In this document: piece after piece, positions 32,966-41,058 of the stretch
Numbering within the stretch: the stretch's first letter is position 1
Layout: each line of letters starts with the position of its first letter
Source of the DNA: Nitrososphaerota archaeon
GTDB taxonomy: Archaea > Thermoproteota > Nitrososphaeria > Nitrososphaerales > Gagatemarchaeaceae
Direction of reading: 5' to 3'
DNA length: 64,000 nt
NCBI GenBank assembly: GCA_027320425.1
Contig: DAHVLJ010000008.1
Coordinates: forward strand, 21,782-85,781
Program-made: the position numbers and the translations under genes
The notes under the pieces: model-generated
Seen by the model: only the letters and a program-made list of their open reading frames with translations
Told to the model about the DNA's origin: nothing
Database searches by the model: none

Positions 32966-33349
32966 CTACTTCTGCACTAAGAATTCTCTGCTGTTGGGTT
33001 CCTTACCCTCCCAACGCTTAGACCACCCCGCCAGTTCACAGAGGATCTTGTAAACCTCGTGCCCCTTGACCGTCAGGGAATACTCGATCCTGGGCTTCTC
33101 CTCGGCGTACACCTTCCTCTGCACGACCCCGAACTTTTCGAGCTGGGTGAGGCGTTCGGCTAGCGAAGTGGCGCTGATGCCCTTGATGTGCCTCTTCAGT
33201 TCGTTGAACCTCGTAGGCTCGATCTGGCCGAGCATGTGGATCGTGGGGAACGTCCAGGTCCTGGTTATCTCGTTCCAAGTCTGGTGGACCACCGAGCACG
33301 AAGCAACCACCTTGGCGTCAAGTAGCTCTGACTTGGGAACGTTGGCCAT
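32966..33349 (-). CDS. HxlR family transcriptional regulator
   Basis: The 127-aa protein matches HxlR. It shows the CSV start region near the N-terminus (KVVASCSVVHQTWNEITRTW), the helix-turn-helix LGQIEPTRFNELKRHIKGIS, then ATSLAERLTQLEKFGVVQRK and the wing VYAEEKPRIEYSLTVKGHEV. HxlR proteins often sense redox or electrophilic compounds through a conserved Cys such as the one in ASCSVV. The divergent gene encodes a PPOX-type flavin/F420 protein and shares its promoter, the usual arrangement of a regulator and its target. Confidence 0.88.
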   Translation of the reverse strand: MANVPKSELLDAKVVASCSVVHQTWNEITRTWTFPTIHMLGQIEPTRFNELKRHIKGISATSLAERLTQLEKFGVVQRKVYAEEKPRIEYSLTVKGHEVYKILCELAGWSKRWEGKEPNSREFLVQK

Positions 33350-33356
33350 TGCTAGT

Positions 33357-33384
33357 TAGTCCTGAAAGACTACTGGTTTTAAAA
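33357..33384. promoter_or_regulatory. Shared TATA box plus inverted repeat between HxlR and PPOX genes
   Basis: TTTTAAAA at 33377-33384 is a symmetric TATA about 31 nt from the HxlR ATG and 28 nt from the PPOX ATG. Beside it, TAGTC (33357-33361) and GACTA (33368-33372) form an inverted repeat with a 6-nt spacer, a candidate HxlR operator. Confidence 0.55.
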
Positions 33385-33408
33385 TCTAGCTGACCGCCGC
33401 CAGTTTGG

Positions 33409-33858
33409 ATGATTGGCAGGGGTAAGGAAGTCCGCCACAGAAGGGTGTTCTCTGAAAACGAAGCGTCATATCTCGCGGAGAGCTTCCTTGGACGGCTCGC
33501 CACCGCTTCTCCTGAAGGAGAGCCACACGTCGTCCCGGTTAGCTACCGTTTCGATGGGAGGACCATCACTTTCGGGGGGTGGAACCTCACTTCCAGCCTG
33601 AAGTACAGGCATCTGACGGCGAACGACAGAGTGGCCTTCGTCGTCGACGACGTGCTTTCCGTTGACCCCTGGCGCGTCAGGGGAGTGGAGGTAAGGGGAA
33701 GGGCGGAGCCAATGACCGTCGACGGTGTGAGCATGGTTAGGATAATCCCGCTCGAAGTTAGAAGCTTCAGTGGAATAATCACCCCTACAGGCGAGCTGGT
33801 GTTCGCTGACAACTGGGACGAAGCCGGATCTGGGTCACAGAACGAGGAAATGACGTAG
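33409..33858 (+). CDS. PPOX-class F420/FMN-dependent oxidoreductase
   Basis: The 149-aa split-barrel protein reads ASYLAESFLGRLATASPEGE, PHVVPVSYRFDGRTITFGGW, SLKYRHLTANDRVAFVVDDV and VRGVEVRGRAEPM. These are the standard strands of the F420-binding PPOX class (TIGR03618/TIGR04023-like). It could reduce quinones or other electrophiles with F420H2. It differs clearly from the PPOX protein at 19116-19514. It is probably repressed by the divergent HxlR regulator. Confidence 0.83.
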   Translation: MIGRGKEVRHRRVFSENEASYLAESFLGRLATASPEGEPHVVPVSYRFDGRTITFGGWNLTSSLKYRHLTANDRVAFVVDDVLSVDPWRVRGVEVRGRAEPMTVDGVSMVRIIPLEVRSFSGIITPTGELVFADNWDEAGSGSQNEEMT

Positions 33859-33863
33859 CAGTC

Positions 33864-33888
33864 CCTAGAAACAGTACTGTTTTAGGGG
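33864..33888. terminator. Strong near-perfect palindrome downstream of the PPOX gene
   Basis: The segment CCTAGAAACAGT is followed directly by ACTGTTTTAGG. The 12-bp core AACAGTACTGTT is a perfect palindrome, and the outer arms pair with one bulged base. It could be a transcription terminator hairpin or, because the centre has no loop, a dimeric protein-binding site. It marks the left side of the GC-poor island. Confidence 0.45.
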
Positions 33889-33993
33889 TCCCAACACTTG
33901 ACACTCTCACTTCTCACGTTTCGGTGACGGACGCCACAGGAGAATATGTTGAACAACTCTCACCCCGTAGTAAACGAACCCAGCCTTCACTAA

Positions 33994-34100
33994 GCTTATA
34001 CGGCGGGGCTCGAAGACCTGCCCGAGTGGTATGTAAGTAGTCGACCGCACCGACCCAGCATCCTTATGAAGAGTCGGGGCAACCCTCGTGAGACGACAAA
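33994..34100 (+). promoter_or_regulatory. Possible structured 5' leader of the island operon
   Basis: CTTATA at 33995-34000 could be a TATA box giving a leader of about 75 nt. In it, GGCGG and CTGCC, CCGAC and GTCGG, and GGG and CCC can pair as stem-loops. Alternatively CCTTATGAAG at about 34068-34077 is the TATA box and the mRNA is leaderless. I recognise no known riboswitch. Confidence 0.25.
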
Positions 34101-34367
34101 ATGTCTTATGACGAGGTCCTGATAGACCCCGATGTCTTAGAGGAGTCCAAAGTCCACTCGACTATCATCAAAAGGGTCGTCGAAAAATGGAAGTCCAATT
34201 CCTCAAAAGCGAAGAAACGGGGTGAGAACGACAAATGGGTGGATACAGAGGAGTGGGAAGGAACGCGGTACGTAATCACCTTCCGGAACGAGTCAGACCT
34301 ATGCGTCGTGACTGGTTTCAGGATAGCAATGCATTCCAAAGTTCATTGGGACACGAAGAAGAAATAG
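34101..34367 (+). CDS. Hypothetical 88-aa protein, possible partner of the YwgA/Panacea-like protein
   Basis: This 88-aa protein is not recognised. The N-terminal half is helical and charged (VHSTIIKRVVEKWKSNSSKA and KKRGENDKWVDTEEW). The C-terminal half is strand-rich (TRYVITFRNESDLCVVTGFR). It has about the size and fold pattern of RelE/ParE-type or other small toxins, but no diagnostic residues can be named. Its stop is 1 bp before the start of the next gene, a tight two-gene unit. GC and codon use are lower and more AT-ended than in the flanking chromosome, which suggests horizontal transfer. Confidence 0.6.
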   Translation: MSYDEVLIDPDVLEESKVHSTIIKRVVEKWKSNSSKAKKRGENDKWVDTEEWEGTRYVITFRNESDLCVVTGFRIAMHSKVHWDTKKK

Positions 34368-34368
34368 A

Positions 34369-35037
34369 GTGAAAATAGAAATGAGTCAAGGAGCGTGGAA
34401 GGAGACGAGGACTGGAGTGGCTACGGTGAGTTGGGACAACAAAACAATCCATCTAGATGTGCCTGCAATCAAGAATACAAAGACAGGGAAGATACGAGTC
34501 AGACTCGAAGACGTCGCTCGGGTTGAACTAGAAACACTCGCAAGAGAGGCTGGAATTGAGCCTCGGGATTTCCCCATTCTGCTAGTGCTCAAGGCTCAGA
34601 TGGGAGGGTTCCACAACAAGGAAGAAGTCCAATTTCAGTATCACCTAAATAAGATGCTCTTCTATCAATGGAAGGAAATGGAGAAGCTTGGCCTAGGGGA
34701 GAGCTTCCCCCACGACGAGTTCAAGAAAGCAGATAGGGGCCCTGTGCCAGCGAACATAGAAAGTGACTTGGCAAGGCTATCTGGGCTCGGCCTGATATCA
34801 GTCGAGCGCCATCGCTGGGGTGAAAGGCCTCGCGATGAGTCGAAACAAATCAAGTTGACAACAAAAGGATCGGAGTTGGCGAATAAGTTTCTCAGAAGAA
34901 CCCCTGAAGACCTCATGGCAACGACGGCCGAGGTAAAGGCGATGATTGGCACATTACCTCCCCCTTCGGTAAAAGAGAAGGTGCACAGGGAATACCCCGA
35001 ATTCCGGACTACCTACAAGGTCGAAGATTCCGATTAG
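34369..35037 (+). CDS. YwgA/Panacea (SocA-like, DUF4065-type) domain protein
   Basis: The 222-aa protein opens with an unrecognised 75-residue part (GVATVSWDNKTIHLDVPAIK). The rest follows the layout of YwgA and Panacea/DUF4065 proteins: VQFQYHLNKMLFYQWKEMEK (the helix that reads K-L-(L/V)-(Y/F) in the family), FPHDEFKKADRGPVPANIES (the YGPV-like turn), DLARLSGLGLISVER, then KLTTKGSELANKFLRR and a C-terminus ending near HREYPEF (YPEY in YwgA). Panacea domains act as hypervariable antitoxins that neutralise unrelated toxins encoded next to them. The match is by eye and moderate. The start is GTG at 34369 or ATG at 34381. It lies in the GC-poor island. Confidence 0.5.
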   Translation: MKIEMSQGAWKETRTGVATVSWDNKTIHLDVPAIKNTKTGKIRVRLEDVARVELETLAREAGIEPRDFPILLVLKAQMGGFHNKEEVQFQYHLNKMLFYQWKEMEKLGLGESFPHDEFKKADRGPVPANIESDLARLSGLGLISVERHRWGERPRDESKQIKLTTKGSELANKFLRRTPEDLMATTAEVKAMIGTLPPPSVKEKVHREYPEFRTTYKVEDSD

Positions 35038-35278
35038 CCACTCAGCTCCCCTTTTTCAGCAAGTCTGCCGTGTAAAGACCTTGCAGAATCGCGTCTAGGA
35101 ACAGTCTTCTGGCTAGGAAGGCAACCAGACCTTCTTAACAAGGCCGACCTAGATGCAACAGGAATTCATTCGCTACCCCAATTTCTCTTAGAAGTACTTG
35201 CTAGCGCCAGAGGAAGGACAAAGGACGTTTGACGGGCTGACCGAAGGCCAAAAGTCCCTTGTGGCAGTGATAAAATGA
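35038..35278 (+). pseudogene. Possible decayed coding fragment
   Basis: After the stop of the preceding gene the same frame stays open for 64 codons and reads like protein: SRLGTVFWLGRQPDLLNKAD and TGIHSLPQFLLEVLASARGR, then stops at 35230-35232. In the frame shifted by one base, RTFDGLTEGQKSLVAVIK continues to a TGA at 35276-35278. No start codon was found. This looks like the frameshifted remnant of a gene, of no recognised family. Confidence 0.3.
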
Positions 35279-35325
35279 ATTGCCTGGAAACACTTAATGC
35301 CTTTGGAGAATGAAACCTTGGTCAG

Positions 35326-38300
35326 TTGTCAGACGAGTACGGTGACCAACCGCCTAGCGCTACCGAGTCTCTCGCTGATGAGAAAGTCGCTATCAAAGAT
35401 AAACTCGAAGCGAGTCAATCCGAAGCTAACAAGCATGCCGCTGATACAAAAATGGAGATTGACAATGTTTCAGCGCAATTAGCGGCAGATGGTCAGACTA
35501 TCAAGGAATATCACGCCCAAATCTCGCGTGAGACGGCAGCTGGTCTCGCTAACCTCCGGATTCGGATTAGGAGTACCCTGTACAAGTCAACTTATTCACT
35601 TAGAGTATACATGTTAATCCAGATATCCCTACTGGTACTTGTCGGGCTGCTTGGTAGCTATTTCACCTATCCTATTAACTTCGGTCTATTCTGTGGTTTT
35701 GTTGCTGCCTGGGGCATAATCAGTACGGTTACAGTTGCCGAGGTCCGAGGTCAGCTTAGGAGCATATCACGCAATTCATCGAGTGCAGAATCCGATATAG
35801 ACGGATTCAACGAGAGGCTCGTAACCACCTCATCGAAGTTTCCAACCCCAAGGAATGACACAACGGTCGTAGGAAGATTGTTCGCCACGCTCCAGGCAGA
35901 CCTGGGCCAGATCGCTACTAACGCCAGTTCATTCTTCCCCTTCATGTCGAAGTTCGAAAGGGCGCTTGAAGTGGACCAATTCATGGATAGGTTTTCTTTT
36001 GCATTGAAGAGATACGACTTCGATTCCTATTCACTCGACGCCAAGCGAGCCTTCCTGGGCCGAGTCAAACTCACCACCAATAAAACGGCATGGCTTGGTG
36101 GACTCTCAGAAGCTGCTTCATCAATCTACGGAGAAATCCCCAGCGTCTTGTTCCGACTGATGTATTACGAGACTTGGGATAGAGAGAACATCAAGGCGAC
36201 GTGGGCGGAAGTCAAGGGAGATTCAAAGGAGGACTCTGGCGTTAGAGATGCCTTTGCGATGCTGCTTATATCCAAAAACTTGGTGGATAGCCAGGGACTG
36301 GACGAGGGGGCACGCGCCACTCTCTCCGATATTCTATTCGGCATGGAAGACTACACCCTGCTAGATTTCAAAACTAGGGCAACGGAATTCTACCACAACC
36401 TCCGCTTGTTAAAGGAGGAATGTCTCAAGGTATTGGACTCATATGACCTAAGCATTGCAATCAATAGGGAATCGATTACTGGACTTTCACCACCTTCTTC
36501 CGATCCGACGGAGTGGCAAGAAGGTGTCATAAAATACATTGCAGATCAGGTTCACCAGAAGATTCGCGGAGAGAACCTGGTGGACTTATCGACCAAGACA
36601 GGTGGTGGTGAGTTGCCGTCTACGGCTGCCGTAGAGACACTAATTCTGGTAGAGGGCGTGGGCGATGTGACGCGCGAACAGATCTGGAAGTCGATATTCA
36701 ATTCAGAGACCTCGAATGTCCAAATCAGGTATCTGGCGAGCCTCATTGCCAAGAAGCGAGTATTTCGCCTCCACAAGGAGTTTTCGAGAGAGGCATTCAT
36801 TGAGCATTTGACACTTGTACTAAGGTCATCCCCTGACGATTTCCGTTTAGGAAGAGTCGAAGAAGGCGTCGAGAGCCTTGAACAGGAAATCTTGCGTGTG
36901 AAGCGTGGCGTTGCGAGGACAAATGAGCGTATGCGCTTCGGGTTGAGTGATGTTTCCTTTGTGGATTCCTTCGTTCCAAAGAAGATATCAGAAGTTGAGG
37001 AAGAAGTAGTTCGAGAATTCGCCAAAGTGGCCAGAGACGTAAACCCTGATGTCACTAGATTGCTCTACTTCTACGTGATAGGTTCCGACAAAGGTCTGGA
37101 GTCTTTTTCCGCGATGGTAAATTCCAAGAACTTGGGGCCCCTGGCGGATTTTCTCGTGGTCAAAGGGTTCGTACCCAAACGGCGATTCAACGAGTATCTT
37201 GTGCTCCTACTTGCCCAGTTGCCAAGCTTCGATCTGGCCTCATTCAGCGATTCGTACAATATCTACGAAAAGCTGTTCAGTAAGATTTCTACATTTCACG
37301 CTTTTCTTGAACGTCATCAGATAGCAGTAGATGCGAATCTCCCATCGTTCAGCAATATCTTAAGCGACTCCGGACCAAAGAGGGGGCTAGACTTTCCACT
37401 GTTGTTCTTTGAGGTAGGTCTCACTATGGTCAGTAAGAAACTTGACCAGATTACTTTGTCCGACGAACAGCATTCTGAGTTGGCCAAGGCTGCATCAGCA
37501 CTCTCTTTGAGTCTTGAAAATGACCGAGCCTCGGAGAAGCTGGCTGAGGACCTCTTTTGGGAGCTATTTGGTGCCAAGGTTCTGTTCAATTACAGCAAAC
37601 TCTATGTAGCAAATATCTCAAGGGACAAAGCGACCCTGAAAGAAGCGGCCCTCGAAACAGTCGCAAACCCAAACCCTGACCCGAGCTTTCCATTTTACCG
37701 GGAAAAGCTCCATTCCGGAATCGTTGTGTTGGGTGAGGACACACTCCTGGCGATGAGACGAACGGAATTCGAGTCGATTTTGAAGAGAGACGAGAAGCTA
37801 GGTCTGCAAAATGAGGTACTCCAGAACTACGCGGAATCCATCAAGGAATTCATGAGCAAAATTGATGTAAATGTAGCGAGAGAGTTCCTTTCCGCTGGCG
37901 TACTCACCGCATACATTCTGACGATCCCCCACAGTACTGCCCTCATCGAGTTCATGCGGACGCAGGAGAACGCCATTGAAGCTGCTGAGGAAGATCTAGC
38001 CGGAATAGACTCTGGGTACCTTAGGCTAAGGCAGTTCGAAAGTGGCAGTGGAGCTGGGACGAGGATTGGTCTTGTTCCTTATGGGATGACATTCGAGGAC
38101 TTTGCGGCCATGTTCGAAGACTTGTTCGTGCGGGCGAAGCAGATAACTAAAACGACGAAGCCATTGAATTTCTACATAACTCGTGTCTTTCCATCTAATG
38201 ATGCGCTTCGGGAAGTAATGCAGGGTGGTTCCAAAGCGAACCCGCTCGAGGTGATAAGGGACTTGGTACGGAGGTATATTGTTGGCTCCGATGCCCTCTC

Positions 38301-38700
38301 GGTTCTCTCACTGCTAGAGCCGTCCGAAAACAGTCCTACGGCCTTCAATACTGTAATCTCTGGTCTTATCAACAACAAATCCAATAACCTCTTTACATTG
38401 ACTAGTGATTTGATTTCGGACATCCTAGAGAAGGACAGCGCCATGAGGACCAAGTTTGAGAGCGGTATGGTAGACGAGTCGCTTCGGGCTGCTTATGGTT
38501 CCCAAAGCCTCACTGAGCTTTGCAAGAAGGTCGAAACTCTTACCAGAGTTTCGACGGTCGATTTGGTCAAGCAAGAATTCATAGACCGATTGTATAGCAT
38601 AATTCCCGACATAGGGGACCTACCACAGGAGTCTGGAACCCGGTTGACTGATGCCCTTTTCAAGAGAATCTACGTGGTCGGAACGGTTCTCAATTCCTGA
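35326..38700 (+). CDS. Giant (1,124-aa) two-helix membrane protein of unknown function
   Basis: No family is recognised. Residues 15-75 are a predicted coiled-coil (KVAIKDKLEASQSEANKHAA). Two transmembrane helices follow at about 94-113 (VYMLIQISLLVLVGLLGSYF) and 116-138, with a very short external loop, so both the N-terminus and the remaining 980 residues would be cytoplasmic. That part is almost entirely alpha-helical with repeated Leu/Phe/Ser patterns (PSFSNILSDSGPKRGLDFPL and SDALSVLSLLEPSENS), like a long helical solenoid. No Walker A, nuclease, protease or HTH motif was found. It starts with TTG at 35326 after ACTTAAT (35289-35295). It lies in the GC-poor island behind the YwgA/Panacea-like gene, the context of accessory or defence genes, but its function is open. 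Confidence 0.85.
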   Translation: MSDEYGDQPPSATESLADEKVAIKDKLEASQSEANKHAADTKMEIDNVSAQLAADGQTIKEYHAQISRETAAGLANLRIRIRSTLYKSTYSLRVYMLIQISLLVLVGLLGSYFTYPINFGLFCGFVAAWGIISTVTVAEVRGQLRSISRNSSSAESDIDGFNERLVTTSSKFPTPRNDTTVVGRLFATLQADLGQIATNASSFFPFMSKFERALEVDQFMDRFSFALKRYDFDSYSLDAKRAFLGRVKLTTNKTAWLGGLSEAASSIYGEIPSVLFRLMYYETWDRENIKATWAEVKGDSKEDSGVRDAFAMLLISKNLVDSQGLDEGARATLSDILFGMEDYTLLDFKTRATEFYHNLRLLKEECLKVLDSYDLSIAINRESITGLSPPSSDPTEWQEGVIKYIADQVHQKIRGENLVDLSTKTGGGELPSTAAVETLILVEGVGDVTREQIWKSIFNSETSNVQIRYLASLIAKKRVFRLHKEFSREAFIEHLTLVLRSSPDDFRLGRVEEGVESLEQEILRVKRGVARTNERMRFGLSDVSFVDSFVPKKISEVEEEVVREFAKVARDVNPDVTRLLYFYVIGSDKGLESFSAMVNSKNLGPLADFLVVKGFVPKRRFNEYLVLLLAQLPSFDLASFSDSYNIYEKLFSKISTFHAFLERHQIAVDANLPSFSNILSDSGPKRGLDFPLLFFEVGLTMVSKKLDQITLSDEQHSELAKAASALSLSLENDRASEKLAEDLFWELFGAKVLFNYSKLYVANISRDKATLKEAALETVANPNPDPSFPFYREKLHSGIVVLGEDTLLAMRRTEFESILKRDEKLGLQNEVLQNYAESIKEFMSKIDVNVAREFLSAGVLTAYILTIPHSTALIEFMRTQENAIEAAEEDLAGIDSGYLRLRQFESGSGAGTRIGLVPYGMTFEDFAAMFEDLFVRAKQITKTTKPLNFYITRVFPSNDALREVMQGGSKANPLEVIRDLVRRYIVGSDALSVLSLLEPSENSPTAFNTVISGLINNKSNNLFTLTSDLISDILEKDSAMRTKFESGMVDESLRAAYGSQSLTELCKKVETLTRVSTVDLVKQEFIDRLYSIIPDIGDLPQESGTRLTDALFKRIYVVGTVLNS

Positions 38701-38912
38701 TCCTCTAGCGAGAGGGGTAGTTGGGTTGTGGCCGAAGGAGAAGATTTCGCAGTCAAGCATCCAGGACTAGTGAGATCCCCCAACAACTGGGTGTAAGAGA
38801 AGCGGGGAAAGTTGTAAAAGTCAGAGCCTGCTAAAGTCAGGGTGTGCAATAAACTGACTAGGTTTGCGGTATTCCCGCTCAACATAAGGAGCTGGGGGCT
38901 GGGGAGCTGACC
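38701..38912 (+). other. Intergenic region with hairpin after the giant gene
   Basis: CCTCT (38702-38706) pairs with AGAGG (38711-38715) just after the stop, a small terminator-like hairpin without T-tract. AAAGTCAG occurs twice near 38817-38845. A GGGGAG ribosome-site-like sequence lies 7 nt before the next ATG. Base composition shifts back to GC-rich toward 38,900. No gene is evident. Confidence 0.4.
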
Positions 38913-39872
38913 ATGGCGCTTTCAGGATTCGAGGGTCAAGTAACAGCAGCAGTCGAGAAGCTCGGCGAGAGCATCGTCAGCGTGAGCAGCATGAGGCTCG
39001 AGAGACGATTCTTCGGCATCGTCCCGCTGGAGGGCCAGGGTTCGGGAATCATCCTCGACAGGGACGGGCTAGTAGTCACCAACAACCATGTCATCGACGG
39101 CGCGAACCAGGTCCACGTGAGCCTCAAGGATGGCAGGACGTTCACCGGCGAAGTGGTGGGTTCGGATGAAGCAACCGACGTGGCAGTGATTCGAGTCAAC
39201 GCTTCTGACCTCCCTGCAGCAGAGCTCGGCGACTCCGAGGCCGTCAGGGTGGGCCAGTTCGTGCTCGCCATAGGCAACGCGCTCGCGCTTCCAGGGGGTC
39301 CCACCGTGTCTATGGGGGTGTTGAGCGCCAAAGGAAGGCCCCTTCCGGGTTCGGACTTCATTTTCGAAGGACTGCTGCAGACCGACGCCGCAGTGAACCC
39401 AGGCAACAGCGGAGGGCCGTTGGCAGACCTTGACGGCAAAATCATAGGGATCACCACCCTGATGATACCCTACGCGCAGGGGATGGGGTTCGCGATACCG
39501 ATCAACACTGTGAAGAGGATCGCCCAGGAGATACTCCAGAACGGGAGGGTGAGCCGAAGATGGATCGGGATCTCGGGAATCGACGTCACCCCACAGCTCG
39601 CCCGAAGGTACAGCCTGCAGACCGACACAGGTTTCCTTGTGGCAGAAGTGGTCCCCCGAAGCCCGGCCGAGTTCGCAGGGCTGCGCAACGGGGACGTCGT
39701 CGTGGGGGCTGACGGGGCTGGGGTGAAGCACACCAAAGACCTGCTCATGGCCATTTCGAAGGCGGAGTCGGGAGGGAAGGTGAGATTGGAGATCAACCGG
39801 GCAGGAAGGAAGGGCGAGCTTGACGTCAGCCCGGCCGAGGCGCCCCCCATCCAGACCTACGACGGGAGATAA
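38913..39872 (+). CDS. HtrA/DegP-like serine protease with PDZ domain, cytoplasmic
   Basis: The 319-aa protein has a trypsin-like domain with the full triad: H59 in TNNHVID, D89 in TDVAVIR and S166 in NPGNSGGPL. A single PDZ domain follows (TGFLVAEVVPRSPAEFAGLR and NGDVVVGADG). HtrA proteins degrade or refold damaged proteins. No signal peptide or N-terminal membrane helix is present, so it is expected in the cytoplasm, unlike most bacterial HtrA. The start at 38913 has a GGGGAG ribosome-site candidate. Confidence 0.93.
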   Translation: MALSGFEGQVTAAVEKLGESIVSVSSMRLERRFFGIVPLEGQGSGIILDRDGLVVTNNHVIDGANQVHVSLKDGRTFTGEVVGSDEATDVAVIRVNASDLPAAELGDSEAVRVGQFVLAIGNALALPGGPTVSMGVLSAKGRPLPGSDFIFEGLLQTDAAVNPGNSGGPLADLDGKIIGITTLMIPYAQGMGFAIPINTVKRIAQEILQNGRVSRRWIGISGIDVTPQLARRYSLQTDTGFLVAEVVPRSPAEFAGLRNGDVVVGADGAGVKHTKDLLMAISKAESGGKVRLEINRAGRKGELDVSPAEAPPIQTYDGR

Positions 39873-39913
39873 GGGCCGCCTCCTTTATCTCGCGCCTTTG
39901 ACATGGCGGCCCG

Positions 39914-41047
39914 TTGGCCTTCACGACCACCGTGGTCGGCAGCTTTCCCCGTTCCAGGGAGCTCATCGACGCCACCAAACGGCACGCCAAAGGCGAGGTG
40001 AAACAGGCAGAGCTCGACAGACTCCTCGAGGGGGCGACGAAGTCGATTATCGCGCAGGAGGAAGAAGCCGGGGTAGAAGTCATCACCGACGGTGAGCAGA
40101 GGCGCAGCAGCTTCGTGAGCTTCGTCGGGGACAAGATTCCGGGTTTCAAGGTGATGCACATAACCCAGCTCAACGCGGATGCGATGGAGATACTGAAGAG
40201 GAACAAGGTACAGCTAACATACATGAGAGCAGTGATCGCCGAAGAGCTCGAGGACTCCGTCATCGCCGCTGACGAGTTCAAGGCGGCGCGGAAGTACTCC
40301 AAGAGGCCGTTCAAGGTCACGCTCCCGGCACCGTACCTCGTCATGTGGGAGAGTTGGCACAGCAAGCTTTCGAAGGCGGCCTATCCCACCCCCGAGGACT
40401 TCGCCTACGCTTACGCAAAGCTGCTGAGGAAGGAAGTGCTCAGGCTCAAGGAAGCGGGGGTCTCCTTCATCCAGATAGACGAGCCCATGCTCGGCGACCT
40501 GACCGAAGCGGGGGACAAGCCCGACAGGTACAGACGAGTCTTCAACGAGCTATACGGCCAGGAATACAGGGGGTTCAAACAGGAGCTGAAGCTCGCGGTC
40601 GACCTCCTCAACGAGGTGACCAAGGGAGTGGACGGGGTCAGGCTGGGGGTCCACATGGACAGGTGGCCGAACAAAGACTCCCCATACTTCGACCTCGGCT
40701 ACGAAAGGTTCCTTCCGGAGCTCCTAGAGACCAAGGCCGACCAGTTCGTCCTCGAATATACCTCGCCTGGTACAGGAGACCCAGCCAAGCTGGTGAAAGA
40801 GTTCCCCGAAAAGATGGAGATAGGGCTCGGGGTCGTAAGCGTCCAGGACTATGAGGTCGAGTCCCCCGGCACCATCGTCTCCAGGGTGAAACGGGTCATC
40901 GGGTCCATCGAGCCGGAGCGGATCTGGCTGAACCCGGACTGCGGCTTCGCGCCTGGGATGTTCAGGACTTTCCCCACCGACGTGGCGTTCGCCAAGCTGA
41001 AGTCGATGACGAAGGCGGCGGAAATGCTTAGGAAAGAGTACGCCTGA
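39914..41047 (+). CDS. MetE-core-like methyltransferase (cobalamin-independent type)
   Basis: The 377-aa protein corresponds to the C-terminal catalytic barrel of MetE without the N-terminal half, as in archaeal core-MetE. It shows TTTVVGSFPRSRELIDATKR, EVITDGEQRRSSFVSFV, FIQIDEPMLG and WLNPDCGFAPGMF. Expected zinc ligands are His, Cys, Glu and Cys. Here H247, E281 and C343 are present, but the residue two after His is Asp (HMDRW), not Cys. The methyl donor and acceptor may therefore differ from the textbook enzyme. It starts with TTG at 39914, about 26 nt after a CTTTATCT element. The next gene, an MTHFR-like protein, could supply a methyl-pterin. Confidence 0.83.
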   Translation: MAFTTTVVGSFPRSRELIDATKRHAKGEVKQAELDRLLEGATKSIIAQEEEAGVEVITDGEQRRSSFVSFVGDKIPGFKVMHITQLNADAMEILKRNKVQLTYMRAVIAEELEDSVIAADEFKAARKYSKRPFKVTLPAPYLVMWESWHSKLSKAAYPTPEDFAYAYAKLLRKEVLRLKEAGVSFIQIDEPMLGDLTEAGDKPDRYRRVFNELYGQEYRGFKQELKLAVDLLNEVTKGVDGVRLGVHMDRWPNKDSPYFDLGYERFLPELLETKADQFVLEYTSPGTGDPAKLVKEFPEKMEIGLGVVSVQDYEVESPGTIVSRVKRVIGSIEPERIWLNPDCGFAPGMFRTFPTDVAFAKLKSMTKAAEMLRKEYA

Positions 41048-41058
41048 AACGACCTCAG

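Noticed and set aside
34000..34050. GCTCGAAGACC, a T-arm-like sequence at the border of the GC-poor island (possible tRNA att site)
   Set aside because: Only a weak stem with a G-T pair, no discriminator or acceptor stem, and no second copy at the right border near 38,700-38,900.
38670..38885. 71-aa minus-strand ORF after the giant gene
   Set aside because: It overlaps the last codons of the giant gene, has no promoter and low-complexity composition.
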